From JAIRTY01 sp050257395 (GTDB lineage Bacteria; Actinomycetota; Actinomycetes; Streptosporangiales; Streptosporangiaceae), in contig JBLMWU010000277.1 in the NCBI GenBank assembly GCA_050257395.1, positions 1-19,456 on the forward strand: DNA of 19,456 nucleotides, given 5' to 3'. The translations under genes were made by a program, and so were the position numbers. A model generated the notes under the pieces. That model searched no databases. It was given only the letters and a program-made list of their open reading frames with translations, and was not told where the DNA came from. Below, one piece after another: positions 1-8,253 of this stretch (within the stretch, counting starts at the first letter, position 1; every line of letters starts with the position of its first letter).

Positions 1-525
1 GTAGGCGAGCAGCCGGAACTCGGTCGGCGACAGTTCCACCGGCACGCCCGCCCGGTGCACGGTCCAGCGGGTCTCGTCCAGTTCCAGGTCGCCCGCCCGC
101 AGCAGGCCGTCGCCGTCGCCCGGGCCGCCGCCGGCCGCCGGCCTGGCGGCGCGCCGCAGCACCGCCCGCACCCGCGCGACCAGCGCCTCCACCGAGAACG
201 GCTTGGTCACGTAGTCGTCGCCGCCGATGGCCAGGCCGGTGACCGTGTCGGAGGAGGTGTCCCGGGCGGTCAGGAAGATGACCGGCACCTCGTTGCCGCC
301 GGCCCGCAGGCGGCGGCACACCTCGAAGCCGTCCAGGTCGGGCATGACCACGTCCAGCACGATCAGGTCCGGCCGCACCGCCTCGGCCTGCCGGAGCGCG
401 TCGGCGCCGCCCGCCGCGGTCACCACCGAGCAGCCGTGGAACGTGAGCGCCACCTGGACCAGCTCACGGATGTTCGGCTCGTCATCCACCACCAGCACGC
501 GGGGGACGCGGTCGTTGTCGTTCAT
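1..525 (-). CDS. OmpR/PhoB-family response regulator, 3' part cut by window edge
   Basis: DNA-binding two-component response regulator. Only the first 175 codons are present; the gene runs off the left edge. The receiver domain is complete, about residues 9-125. It has the acidic pair D14-D15 in VLVVDDE, the phospho-acceptor D58 in LIVLDVVMPD, the switch Thr T86 in FLTAR and the conserved K108 in VTKPF. After a Gly/Ala/Pro linker the OmpR winged-helix domain starts (GDLELDETRW, then ELSPTEFRLLAY), and the recognition helix lies outside the window. The ATG start at 525-523 has no clear Shine-Dalgarno, so it may be leaderless or coupled to the membrane-protein gene that ends 73 nt upstream. A sensor kinase would be expected beyond the left edge but is not visible. 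Family assignment is secure; target genes are unknown. Confidence 0.93.
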   Translation of the reverse strand, partial: MNDNDRVPRVLVVDDEPNIRELVQVALTFHGCSVVTAAGGADALRQAEAVRPDLIVLDVVMPDLDGFEVCRRLRAGGNEVPVIFLTARDTSSDTVTGLAIGGDDYVTKPFSVEALVARVRAVLRRAARPAAGGGPGDGDGLLRAGDLELDETRWTVHRAGVPVELSPTEFRLLAY

Positions 526-598
526 AGCTTGGGACATTCTGGCGCAAAGAAGGGGATGAGCGGCCCCGCCGGCCGCGCCGGGGGGGCCGTCACCAGGG

Positions 599-1540
599 CT
601 AGCTGCCGGAGGGGGAGGGGGCCGCGGAGCCGGATGGCGGCCGGATCACGATCAGCCGGGCGTCCATGGCCCCGCTGACCACCGGGCCGCCGGCCCAGAC
701 CTGTTCGCCCGCGGCCAGCGCGCCGGTGGAGGTCTGCTGGCCGCTCTGGCGGACGACCGTGCTGGCGGTGAGGTCCCAGGTCCAGGTGGTGCCGTCCGGC
801 GCCCGGACCACGATGTCCTGCCCGCTGCTGACGGACTGGATGTTCCCGCGCTCGAAGGCCAGCGTCCTGAACCCGTTCTTGGTGCGGAACGTGAACTCGC
901 CGTGCACGCCGCGCAGCGCGAGCGCGCGCAGCGCCGGGCGCAGGCAGGCGCGGCGGATGGCGCGGGCCACCCCGGGCCGGCCCGCGGCCCGCGCGGCCGC
1001 CCTGGCCCGCAGGCAGCGCGCGGCCGCCGCGGCGGCGGCCGGGTGCGCCGGGCCGCCGGTGCCCGCGGCCGCGGCGGCGGGCACGGCGACCACGCCGGCG
1101 GAGTCCAGGTAGGCGGGGGCGGCCGGCGTGCCGGCCGCGTTCAGCGCGGCGTTCAGCACCGCCGCCTGGCCGGTGGCGGCGGGCGCCGGGGCCTGGTGTC
1201 CGGCCAGCGACACGCCGGCGATCGCGCCGCCACCGGCCAGCACCGCCACCAGGGCGAGCCCGGCGCTCCAGTGCAGGGCCCGGCGGCGGTCCCGCGGGTA
1301 GTGCTCTTCGAGGCCGGGCTGCTGCGGGTAGCCGGCGCCGGGCCACTGCTGCCCGTACCCCGGGTCGGCAGCGGCCCCGTAGCTGCCGTGGCCGGGCTCG
1401 CCATACCCGGGGCCCGGGTACCCGGGACCGCCGTACGCGGCGCCGTCATGGCCCGGCGCGGCGGCCTGGCCGGGCCAGAACTGCTCGGTGGGCTGGTTCG
1501 CCCGCTCGTCGCCGCCGGGGGGCGGGATTGTGTCGTCCAT
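599..1540 (-). CDS. Single-pass membrane protein with Gly/Pro/Tyr-rich cytoplasmic tail
   Basis: Not recognised as a named family. The 313-aa product has three parts. Residues ~22-82 form a low-complexity region rich in Gly, Pro and Tyr (PGYPGPGYGEPGHG and similar). One transmembrane segment lies at ~92-114, preceded by basic DRRR, so the tail should be cytoplasmic. The rest is exported: an Ala-rich stretch with two cysteines (C176, C199) that could form a disulfide, then a beta-rich domain ~210-302 (GEFTFRTKNGFRTLAFERG ... TTWTWDLTAS) resembling small barrel domains. It lies just upstream of, and on the same strand as, the response regulator gene, which suggests co-transcription and possibly an envelope-sensing role (inference). 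Start choice: ATG at 1540 is preferred because third-position GC falls upstream. An alternative ATG at 1624 would add 28 residues and has a weak AGGG. Confidence 0.75.
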   Translation of the reverse strand: MDDTIPPPGGDERANQPTEQFWPGQAAAPGHDGAAYGGPGYPGPGYGEPGHGSYGAAADPGYGQQWPGAGYPQQPGLEEHYPRDRRRALHWSAGLALVAVLAGGGAIAGVSLAGHQAPAPAATGQAAVLNAALNAAGTPAAPAYLDSAGVVAVPAAAAAGTGGPAHPAAAAAAARCLRARAAARAAGRPGVARAIRRACLRPALRALALRGVHGEFTFRTKNGFRTLAFERGNIQSVSSGQDIVVRAPDGTTWTWDLTASTVVRQSGQQTSTGALAAGEQVWAGGPVVSGAMDARLIVIRPPSGSAAPSPSGS

Positions 1541-1621
1541 GGCCAGTGATGCTGCCGGGCCGTCCTGGGACGGCCAGGAGACCAGGCTGGGATTTTCCTG
1601 GGAGCCTCCCGCAGATTCGCT

Positions 1622-1634
1622 CATACTGGCCCTG
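1622..1634 (+). promoter_or_regulatory. Candidate -10 element for a leaderless methyltransferase mRNA
   Basis: CATACT at 1622-1627 is followed by exactly 7 nt and then the ATG at 1635. This is the arrangement of leaderless promoters in actinobacteria, where the -10 hexamer sits about 7 nt before a start codon that is also the transcription start. No Shine-Dalgarno precedes this ATG. No convincing -35 is seen. Confidence 0.35.
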
Positions 1635-2408
1635 ATGGAATCCCAGCCAGCCCCGGTCCCGGTCCCCTCGGCGGCGGACTTCGACGCCTGGTACGCCGAC
1701 ATGGCCACGTCCCCGGTCAAGGACGAGATCATGCAGCGCCACCTGGGCCTGCCGTCCCGCCTGCTGTCGACCAGCATGCTCGGCTGGGAGGGGATCGATG
1801 AGGTCACCACGGCGCTCCGGCTGCGCCCGGGTGCCACCCTGGTCGACCTCGCCTGCGGCCGCGGCGGCTACGGCCTGGAGATCGCCGCCCGCACCGGCGC
1901 CCGGCTGGCCGGGGTTGACTTCTCCGCCGAAGCGGTACGGCAGGCCGCCGCGAACGCCCGCAGGCTGGGCCAGCCGGCCAGGTTCAGTGTCGGGGAGCTC
2001 ACCGGCACCGGGCTGGACGCCGGCTCGGCGGACGCCGTGCTGTGCGTGGACGCCATCCAGTTCGCCCAGCAGCAGGACGCGGTCTACCGGGAGCTGCGGC
2101 GGGTCCTGGCACCGGGCGGCCGGGTGGCGCTCACCTGCTGGGAGCCTCTCGACCGGAGTGACGCACGGGTGCTGGGCCGGCTGCGGCGGGTCGATCTGCG
2201 GGCGGGACTGACGGCCGCAGGGTTCACCGAGGTCGAGGTGGCCGGCCGGCCCGCCTGGCGGGACCGGGAGCTGACCATGTGGCAGGAGGCGGTGGCGCTG
2301 GACCCCGGCGGCGACCCCGCGCTGACGTCGTTCCGCAACGAGGGCGTGCGTTCGCTGGAAACCTTCCACCTGATCCGGCGGGTGCTGGCCACCGCGACCG
2401 CACCCTGA
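1635..2408 (+). CDS. Class I SAM-dependent methyltransferase
   Basis: Predicted 257-aa soluble methyltransferase of the Rossmann-like class I fold. After an N-terminal helical cap (DFDAWYADMATSPVKDEIM, residues ~15-33) comes motif I, LVDLACGRGGYG, at 69-80. The acidic residue at the end of strand 2 is D95 in AGVDFS, which binds the SAM ribose. The DAVLCVDAIQF segment (~133-143) matches motif IV, and LRRVLAPGGRVALT (~154-167) matches the post-motif strand and turn. The substrate cannot be read from the sequence; the family covers small molecules and quinone- or polyketide-like acceptors. The ATG at 1635 is chosen because upstream in-frame starts fall in a low-GC3 stretch and begin inside the divergent membrane-protein gene. 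It faces argS convergently, with 39 nt between stops. Confidence 0.85.
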   Translation: MESQPAPVPVPSAADFDAWYADMATSPVKDEIMQRHLGLPSRLLSTSMLGWEGIDEVTTALRLRPGATLVDLACGRGGYGLEIAARTGARLAGVDFSAEAVRQAAANARRLGQPARFSVGELTGTGLDAGSADAVLCVDAIQFAQQQDAVYRELRRVLAPGGRVALTCWEPLDRSDARVLGRLRRVDLRAGLTAAGFTEVEVAGRPAWRDRELTMWQEAVALDPGGDPALTSFRNEGVRSLETFHLIRRVLATATAP

Positions 2409-2423
2409 CCGCCTGCCCGGCGG
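2409..2423. terminator. Small GC hairpin between convergent genes
   Basis: CCGCC-TGCCC-GGCGG forms a perfect 5-bp stem with a 5-nt loop directly after the methyltransferase stop codon, in the 39-nt gap before the argS stop. There is no T-tract. It may act as a weak bidirectional terminator; the evidence is only its position and symmetry. Confidence 0.3.
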
Positions 2424-2447
2424 ATGCCCGGGGCGGAGGCGGCCCCG

Positions 2448-4178
2448 TTACATGCGCTCGGGCACCGGCACGCCCAGCAGGCCCAGCCCGGTGGTGAGCA
2501 CCCGCAGGGCCAGCGCGGACAGCGCCAGCCTGCTGGCCCGGGTCGCCTCGTCCGGCGCCTGCAGCACCGGGCAGCTCTCGTAGAACGTGGTGAACGCGCT
2601 GGCCACGTCGAACAGGAAGCCGGCCAGCCGGTGCGGCTCCGCGGTGTCGGCGGACTGGCTGACGGCGGCCGCGAACCCCAGGAGGGTCAGGGCCAGCGCC
2701 CGCTCGGCGTCGTGCGTGATGAGCAGCTCGCCCCCGGCCTCGTCCGGGCTGAGCCCGGCCTTCCGGAAGATGGACCGGATCCGGGCCGTCGCGTACTGGA
2801 GGTAGGGGCCGGTGTTGCCGGTCAGCGCCAGCATCCGGTCGAAGTCGAAGGTGTAGCTGGAGTCCCGGGCCACCGACAGGTCGCCGTACTTGACGGCGCC
2901 GATGCCGACCGCCTCGGCGATCTGCTCCCGCTGCACCGGGTCCTCGTAGCGGTCGGCGATGACCTTGCCCGCCCGCTCCACCGCCTCGTCGATCAGCGAG
3001 ATCAGCTTGACCTGCTCGCCTTCCCGGGTCTTGAGCCGCTTGCCGTCGGCGCCGGTCACCAGGCCGATGGCCGCGTGCTCGGCCCGGGTGTCACCGGCCA
3101 GCCAGCCGGCCTGCCGCGCCAGCTCGAACACCATGTGCAGGTGCTGGGCCTGCTCGGACCCGACCACGTAGATGATCCGGCTGGCGTGCAGGTCGACCAG
3201 CCGGTGCCGGATCGCGGCCACGTCGGTGGTGTCGTAGCCGTAGCCGCCGTCGCTCTTGCGGAGCATCAGCGGCAGCGGCTTGCCGTCCCGGCCGGTGAAC
3301 CCGGGCGGGAACGCGCACAGCGCGCCTTCGCTCATCACCGCGATGCCCGTGGCTTCCAGTTCCTTGCACACGTCCGCGAGCATCGGGTTGTAGAAGCTCT
3401 CCGGCGCCATGGTGTCGCTGGTGAGGGTGACGCCCAGCCGCATGTAGATGGCCATCAGGTACTGCATGGACTCCGCGACCAGCATCTCCCACAGCCGCAG
3501 GGTCCCCTCGTCGCCGCCCTGCAGTTGCGCGACCCGCCGCCGGGCCCGGTCCGCGAAGCCGGCGTCGCCGGTGAACTTCTGCCGGGCCGCCTGGTAGAAG
3601 GCGGTGAACTCGCCGGTCGCCAGCTGCGCGTGGGTGGCGGCCTCGCCCAGGTCGAGAGCGTGCTCGATCAGCATGCCGAACGGGGTGCCCCAGTCGCCCA
3701 GGTGCGCGGCCCGGATCACGGTGCAGCCCAGGTACTCGAGGATCCGCACGACCGCGTCGCCGACCACGGTCGCCCGCAAGTGGCCGACGTGCAGCTCCTT
3801 GGCCACGTTCGGCCCGGAGTAGTCCACCACGACCTTCTGCCCCTGGCCGGCGGGCGGCGTCCCGAGCCGCGGGTCGGCCAGCAGCGCGCCGGTCTGGGCG
3901 GCGACCCACTCGCTGCGCAGCGAGAAGTTGATGAAGCCCGGGCCGCTCACTTCCGGCTGCTCGGCGACGCCGGCCACGTCGAGGTGCCCGGCGAGTTCCG
4001 CCGCGACGTCGCGTGGCGCCCGGCGGAGCTGCTTGGCCAGCGGCAGCGCCACGTTGGCCTGGAAGTCGGCGAACTGCGACGGGCGGATCAGCGGGTCGGC
4101 ACCGGCGTGCTCGTCACCGAACGCGGCGCGCAGCGCGTCCGACACGCGCTGCGCCAGTACTTCCCGTGGATCCGCCAT
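2448..4178 (-). CDS. argS: Arginyl-tRNA synthetase
   Basis: Class I aminoacyl-tRNA synthetase that charges tRNA-Arg with arginine in the cytoplasm. The 576-aa length is normal for the family. The N-terminal Add-1 domain (~1-90) is followed by the HIGH signature as HVGH at 130-133, within SGPNVAKELHVGHLRAT. The degenerate KMSKS region is GADGKRLKTREGE at ~376-388, typical of ArgS enzymes whose KMSKS is not canonical. The anticodon-binding DALR-type domain includes TGNTGPYLQYATARI (~453-467) and the family's usual C-terminal end LLGVPVPERM. It begins 9 nt after the stop of the P-type ATPase gene, so it is probably co-transcribed with it. The Shine-Dalgarno is weak (AGG about 8 nt upstream). It is presumably the sole essential copy, although no second copy can be excluded from this window. 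Confidence 0.97.
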   Translation of the reverse strand: MADPREVLAQRVSDALRAAFGDEHAGADPLIRPSQFADFQANVALPLAKQLRRAPRDVAAELAGHLDVAGVAEQPEVSGPGFINFSLRSEWVAAQTGALLADPRLGTPPAGQGQKVVVDYSGPNVAKELHVGHLRATVVGDAVVRILEYLGCTVIRAAHLGDWGTPFGMLIEHALDLGEAATHAQLATGEFTAFYQAARQKFTGDAGFADRARRRVAQLQGGDEGTLRLWEMLVAESMQYLMAIYMRLGVTLTSDTMAPESFYNPMLADVCKELEATGIAVMSEGALCAFPPGFTGRDGKPLPLMLRKSDGGYGYDTTDVAAIRHRLVDLHASRIIYVVGSEQAQHLHMVFELARQAGWLAGDTRAEHAAIGLVTGADGKRLKTREGEQVKLISLIDEAVERAGKVIADRYEDPVQREQIAEAVGIGAVKYGDLSVARDSSYTFDFDRMLALTGNTGPYLQYATARIRSIFRKAGLSPDEAGGELLITHDAERALALTLLGFAAAVSQSADTAEPHRLAGFLFDVASAFTTFYESCPVLQAPDEATRASRLALSALALRVLTTGLGLLGVPVPERM

Positions 4179-4187
4179 AGCTGCAGC

Positions 4188-6659
4188 CTATCGACTGCCC
4201 GGGTCCGGCCGCGTCGCGCGCGCCCGGCCGCGCTCGGCGCCGGGCAGCCGCCCGGTCACGGCGAGGAAGACGGTCAGCGCGGCGGCCGCGGCCGCCCCGA
4301 TGCCCAGCGCGATCACGTCGCTGGCCGGGTTGTAGGCACGCAGGGCGAAGAAGACCCGCGACAGCGGCACGGTCAGGGCCAGCGCCATGCCCGCGGCCAT
4401 CGCCGCGACCAGGCCCACCCGCCACCAGGCCCAGGGCCGCGCGACCAGCGCCAGCACCCACAGCGTCACCACGGTCAGGGTGATCAGCGCGGTGGTGCGG
4501 TCGGCCAGCAGGCTGGCGCCCTGGCCGAGCCGCGCGGCGAGATAGGCGGCGAAGGTGGCGGCGCCGCAGGTGATGCCGCTGGGGATCGCGAAGCGCAGCA
4601 CCCGCCCGACGAACCCGGGCGCCGCGCGCTGCCGGCTGGGGGCGAGCGCCAGCACGAACGCCGGCACCCCGATGGTCAGGGTCGAGATCAGGGTCAGATG
4701 CCGGGGCAGGAACGGGAAGCGCAGGCCCTGCAGCCCCGCGATCGCGGCGAAGCCGAACAGGGCCGTGACCGTGGACAGCAGCATGGCGTAGACGGTCTTG
4801 GTCAGGAACAGGCTGGCGACCCGCTCGATGTTGGCGAGCACCCGGCGGCCCTCGGCGACCACCTGCGGGAGCGTCGCGAAACTGTCGTTGAGCAGCACGA
4901 TCTTGGCGACCGCCCGGGTCGCGCCGCTGCCAGTGCCCATCGCCACGCCCAGGTCCGCCCGGCTGAGGGCGAGCACGTCGTTGACCCCGTCGCCGGTCAT
5001 GGCGACCGTGTGGCCGCGGGACTGCAGGGCGGTCACGAACGCCTGCTTCTGCTGCGGGGACACCCGCCCGAACACGGAGTTGCCCTCCAGCGCGTCAGCC
5101 AGCCGGGCCAGCCCGGCCGGGTCCGGGTCGTCGGTGTCCGGCAGGGTGCGGGCGTCCACCGGATGCGCCGCGCCGGCGATGCCGAGCTGCCGGGCGATGG
5201 CCCCCACCGACGCCGGGCTGTCGCCGGAGATGACCTTCACGGCCACCTCCTGCTCGGCGAAGTAGGCCAGCGTGCGCGGGGTTTCGGCGCGCAGCCGCTG
5301 GCGCAGCACGAGCAGCGCGGCCGGCTCGACCCGCCGCTGCCCGTCGCGGCCCGGCCCGAGCGCGTCCGGGCTGACGGCGTCCGGGTCCGCCCGGCCGAGC
5401 ACCAGCACCCGCAGGCCCTGGGCGGCCGTGTCCTCGGCCCGTACGCGCGCCGGGTCGCCCGGGGGCAGCAGCACGTCGGGCGCGCCCATCACCCAGCCGC
5501 CGCTGGCAGCCCCGGCGCCGGTGAGCACCGCACCGCTCCACTTTCGCGCCGAGGAGAACGGCACCACCCTGTCCAATTGCCAGGTGCTCTCGTCTGCGCC
5601 CTCGGTGCCGTCCAGGCCGGCGGTGATGGCCTGGACGGTCGCGTTCGGGCGTTCCTCCGCGCCGGCCAGCAGGCCCAGCACCCGGCGGACCGGCAGGCCG
5701 GGGGCCAGCTCGGTGACCTCGTCGAGCGCCATGCCGCCCTCGGTGAGCGTGCCCGTCTTGTCCAGGCACAGCACGTCCACCCGGGCCAGCACCTCGATGG
5801 CGGGCAGCTGCTGGACCAGGCACTGGCGCTGGCCCAGCCGGATCACCCCGACCGCGAACGCCACGCTGGTCAGCAGGACCAGGCCTTCCGGGACCATGGT
5901 GATGATCCCGGCCACCGCGCCGGACACCGCGTCGCCGAAGTTGCCGCTGGCGAACACCAGCTGGCTGGCTGTGAGCAGGCCCGCCACCGGGACGATGATC
6001 CAGGTGATGATCCGCAGGAACCGGTTGATGCCGGCCATCAGCTCCGACCGGGCGAGGCTGAACGTGCTGGCCTCCGCCTCCAGCCGGGCCGCGTACGAGG
6101 CGGCGCCGACGCCGGTCGCCACGAAGACGCCGGATCCGCTGACCACGAAGCTGCCGGACAGCACCCGGTCGCCCGGCTGCTTGCCGACCGGGTCGGCCTC
6201 CCCGGTGAGCAGCGACTCGTCGATCTCCAGCCCGGAGCACTCCGCCAGCTCCCCGTCCACCACGATCGCGTCGCCGGGCCCGATGAGGATCCAGTCACCC
6301 AGCACGATCTGCTGCGGCGGCAGCCGGGCGGGGGCGCCGTCGCGCAGCACCCGGGCCGGCTCCTCGCCGAGCACCGCCAGCCGGTCCAGGGTCTGCTTGG
6401 CCCGCAGCTCCTGGATCACCCCGATGCCCGTGTTCGCGACGATCACCAGCCCGAACAGGGCGTCCTGCGGATGCCCGGTGAGCAGCACCACCACGCACAG
6501 CGCCCCGATGAGCGCGTTGAACAGGGTCAGCACGTTGGCCCGGATGATGTCGCCGACCGGGCGGCTGGTCCGGCGGGCGGCCCGGTTGACCTCGCCGCGG
6601 GCGACCCGCCCGGCCACCTCAGCACTCGTCAGCCCTTTACCCGGCCCCCCACCGCTCAC
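4188..6659 (-). CDS. ctpE: P-type cation ATPase, CtpE-like
   Basis: Membrane ATPase of 823 aa that pumps a cation; it closely resembles mycobacterial CtpE, which has been linked to calcium uptake. Order: N-terminal cytoplasmic part; paired TM helices ~42-85; actuator domain with LTGEADP at 151-157; TM helices ~215-275 containing the ion-site motif PEGL (257-260); phosphorylation motif DKTGTLTEG with D300; nucleotide-binding loop SSARKWSG (369-376); hinge TGDGVND (555-561); then about six C-terminal TM helices. PEGL rather than a CPC motif argues against a heavy-metal P1B pump. The GTG start is supported by AGGA 7 nt upstream. It follows plsX by 50 nt and precedes argS by 9 nt. Ion specificity is inferred from family resemblance. 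Confidence 0.92.
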   Translation of the reverse strand: MSGGGPGKGLTSAEVAGRVARGEVNRAARRTSRPVGDIIRANVLTLFNALIGALCVVVLLTGHPQDALFGLVIVANTGIGVIQELRAKQTLDRLAVLGEEPARVLRDGAPARLPPQQIVLGDWILIGPGDAIVVDGELAECSGLEIDESLLTGEADPVGKQPGDRVLSGSFVVSGSGVFVATGVGAASYAARLEAEASTFSLARSELMAGINRFLRIITWIIVPVAGLLTASQLVFASGNFGDAVSGAVAGIITMVPEGLVLLTSVAFAVGVIRLGQRQCLVQQLPAIEVLARVDVLCLDKTGTLTEGGMALDEVTELAPGLPVRRVLGLLAGAEERPNATVQAITAGLDGTEGADESTWQLDRVVPFSSARKWSGAVLTGAGAASGGWVMGAPDVLLPPGDPARVRAEDTAAQGLRVLVLGRADPDAVSPDALGPGRDGQRRVEPAALLVLRQRLRAETPRTLAYFAEQEVAVKVISGDSPASVGAIARQLGIAGAAHPVDARTLPDTDDPDPAGLARLADALEGNSVFGRVSPQQKQAFVTALQSRGHTVAMTGDGVNDVLALSRADLGVAMGTGSGATRAVAKIVLLNDSFATLPQVVAEGRRVLANIERVASLFLTKTVYAMLLSTVTALFGFAAIAGLQGLRFPFLPRHLTLISTLTIGVPAFVLALAPSRQRAAPGFVGRVLRFAIPSGITCGAATFAAYLAARLGQGASLLADRTTALITLTVVTLWVLALVARPWAWWRVGLVAAMAAGMALALTVPLSRVFFALRAYNPASDVIALGIGAAAAAALTVFLAVTGRLPGAERGRARATRPDPGSR

Positions 6660-6709
6660 GTTTCAATCCTGGCACTGGGGGACGTTGGTCCTGGCGGGCC
6701 GGGCGGGCG

Positions 6710-7717
6710 TCAGGTGCGGCGGAGGAAGCCGCGGTGGGAGCCGAGCCGTTCCCGGATCTTGTCGATGATCTGGCCCTGGGCGAGGTCCGCGGCCAGGCGG
6801 CAGGCGGCGGCGACCCCGCGCGCGGTCGAGGCGCCGTGGGCGATGACGATGGTGCCTTCCAGGCCCAGCAGCGCGGCCCCGCCGTAGGTCTCCGCGTCCA
6901 TCCGCTCACCCAGCTCCCGCAGCACCCGCCGCTGGAGCAGGGCGCCGAGCCGGGCGGTGCGCGACCCGGTCAGCGCGCTGCGCAGCAGGCCGGTGGTGAA
7001 GCCGGCCGCGCCCTCGATGGCCTTGAGCGCGACATTGCCGGTGAAGCCGTCGGTCACGATCACGTCGGCCTTGCCGGTGAGCACGTCGCTGCCCTCGATG
7101 TTCCCGATGAAGTCCAGCGGCAGGCCGCCGTGCGGCGGCGCGGCGGACAGCAGCTCGTGGGCACGGCGGGCCAGCTTGTTGCCCTTGCCGGGCTCGGCGC
7201 CGATGCTCAGCAGGCCCACCCGGGGCGTGCCGACGCCGTAGGCCGTCTGCAGGTAGGCGACCCCGAGCTGGGCGAACTGGACCAGCATCTCGGGCTTGGG
7301 GTCGGCGATGGCCCCGGCGTCCACCAGCACCGTGGGCCGCGGCCCGGTGGGCAGCAGGACCGCCAGGCCCGGCCGGTTGAGCCCGGGCAGCTCCCGCAGC
7401 CGCAGCCGGGCGGTGGCCACGATCCCGCCGGTCGACCCGGCCGACACCACCGCGGCGGCCTGGCCCCGCCGGACCAGCTGGCAGGCCACGGCCACGCTGG
7501 ACCGGGGCCGCCGCCAGCTCGCCAGGGCGCCTTCGTCCATGGCGATCCAGTCCTCGGCCGCGACGATCCTGACCGGGCCGGCTGGCTGGTGCCTGGCGAG
7601 CAGCGGGCGCAGCTGGGCGGGCCTGCCGGTGAGCAGCACCTCCAGCCCGGGCCGGGCGGCGGCGGCCGCCCCGGCCACCACCTCCCCGGGCGCATGGTCG
7701 CCTCCCATCGCATCCAC
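6710..7717 (-). CDS. plsX: Phosphate acyltransferase PlsX
   Basis: Converts acyl-ACP plus phosphate to acyl-phosphate, the acyl donor used by PlsY in phosphatidic acid synthesis; acts peripherally at the membrane. Diagnostic segments are DAMGGDHAPGEVV at the N-terminus, VSAGSTGGIVA (~90-100), LVDAGAIADPKPEML, LLSIGAEPGKGN, FIGNIEGSDVLTGKADVIVTDGFTGN in two stretches, and the EGTIVIAHG end region. From the GTG at 7717 the protein has 335 aa. However, the family's first beta strand (IAVDAMGGD) is encoded partly upstream of that GTG, and the frame stays open back to a stop near 7830 without any ATG, GTG or TTG. The true start may therefore be a rare codon, for example CTG at 7792 (360 aa). The usual neighbour rpmF is absent here. 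Likely first gene of a plsX-ctpE-argS operon. Confidence 0.93.
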   Translation of the reverse strand: MDAMGGDHAPGEVVAGAAAAARPGLEVLLTGRPAQLRPLLARHQPAGPVRIVAAEDWIAMDEGALASWRRPRSSVAVACQLVRRGQAAAVVSAGSTGGIVATARLRLRELPGLNRPGLAVLLPTGPRPTVLVDAGAIADPKPEMLVQFAQLGVAYLQTAYGVGTPRVGLLSIGAEPGKGNKLARRAHELLSAAPPHGGLPLDFIGNIEGSDVLTGKADVIVTDGFTGNVALKAIEGAAGFTTGLLRSALTGSRTARLGALLQRRVLRELGERMDAETYGGAALLGLEGTIVIAHGASTARGVAAACRLAADLAQGQIIDKIRERLGSHRGFLRRT

Positions 7718-7920
7718 CGCGATGGTCGTCTCGGGTGAGCCGTCGCGCGGCAGGGCGGCCTGCGGCGCGGCGGCTGCCGGCTCCCCGGTCAGGATGCCGC
7801 CCGCTGAGCCCGGGTCTGCCGCATGGCGTCAAGCCTCTCACCTCGCCGCCGCGCCCGCGCCACCGGCGTTGCCAGCCGGGACGTACCGGCCGGACCGGGC
7901 ACAGATTGCTGAACCAGGAT

Positions 7921-7933
7921 TAACGATTCGTTA
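7921..7933. promoter_or_regulatory. 13-bp perfect palindrome, candidate operator
   Basis: TAACGATTCGTTA is a perfect inverted repeat around a central T, placed in the AT-richest part of the divergent region between plsX and the radical SAM gene. The position suits a dimeric regulator acting on one or both promoters. No regulator gene is adjacent, so the binding protein is unknown. Confidence 0.4.
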
Positions 7934-7954
7934 CCGGCGGATCGGGGTAATCCC

Positions 7955-7960
7955 TAGGCT
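7955..7960 (+). promoter_or_regulatory. Candidate -10 hexamer
   Basis: TAGGCT fits the actinobacterial TANNNT pattern and lies 21 nt right of the palindrome. A poor -35-like TTACCG occurs at 7931-7936, 18 nt upstream, and overlaps the palindrome. It would give a leader of roughly 310 nt for the radical SAM gene. Weak evidence. Confidence 0.2.
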
Positions 7961-8231
7961 AAGAGCGCGGGGGACCGGCCCACGGGCACGGCGGCGGATG
8001 TGCGCCTGCACAGACGCCTGGCCGTGACCAGGCCGGGAAGGTACATGCTGCCCGGAAGCGGCATGGCATGCCAGGAAAAGGGAAAGTAGGACAGGCTGAC
8101 GGGATTCGCTCACAACTCTGAGCGGTCTCTCAGCTTCCTCTGGTGCACTGGTAAGGCCTCGGCTTCCGCCCGCAGTACCGCCTCGCTGAGCGCGGCGGGA
8201 GCCTCCCAGCCGTCGGCTGAACGTATCGTGC

Positions 8232-8253
8232 GCCCCGGCAGTGCAGCCGGGGC
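8232..8253 (+). promoter_or_regulatory. Leader hairpin just upstream of the radical SAM gene
   Basis: GCCCCGGC-AGTGCA-GCCGGGGC is a perfect 8-bp stem with a 6-nt loop. It ends 11 nt before the Shine-Dalgarno GGAGGA (8265-8270) of the gene starting at 8277. It could modulate leader transcription or translation, or mark the end of an upstream transcript. A TANNNT-type TATCGT lies at 8224-8229. Confidence 0.35.

Noticed and set aside
599..1837. Longer membrane-protein version starting at 1837
   Set aside because: The extra N-terminus is antisense to the methyltransferase coding sequence and lacks a ribosome site; starts at 1540 or 1624 fit the gene layout better.
2424..6887. 1487-codon plus-strand open frame opposite argS and ctpE
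   Set aside because: It is antisense to two clearly recognisable enzymes. Its His/Gln/Arg/Gly-rich product has no family motif, as expected from the opposite strand of GC-biased genes.
7931..8113. 60-codon minus-strand open frame upstream of plsX
   Set aside because: No ribosome site, no codon bias and no recognisable domain; it overlaps the likely promoter region.
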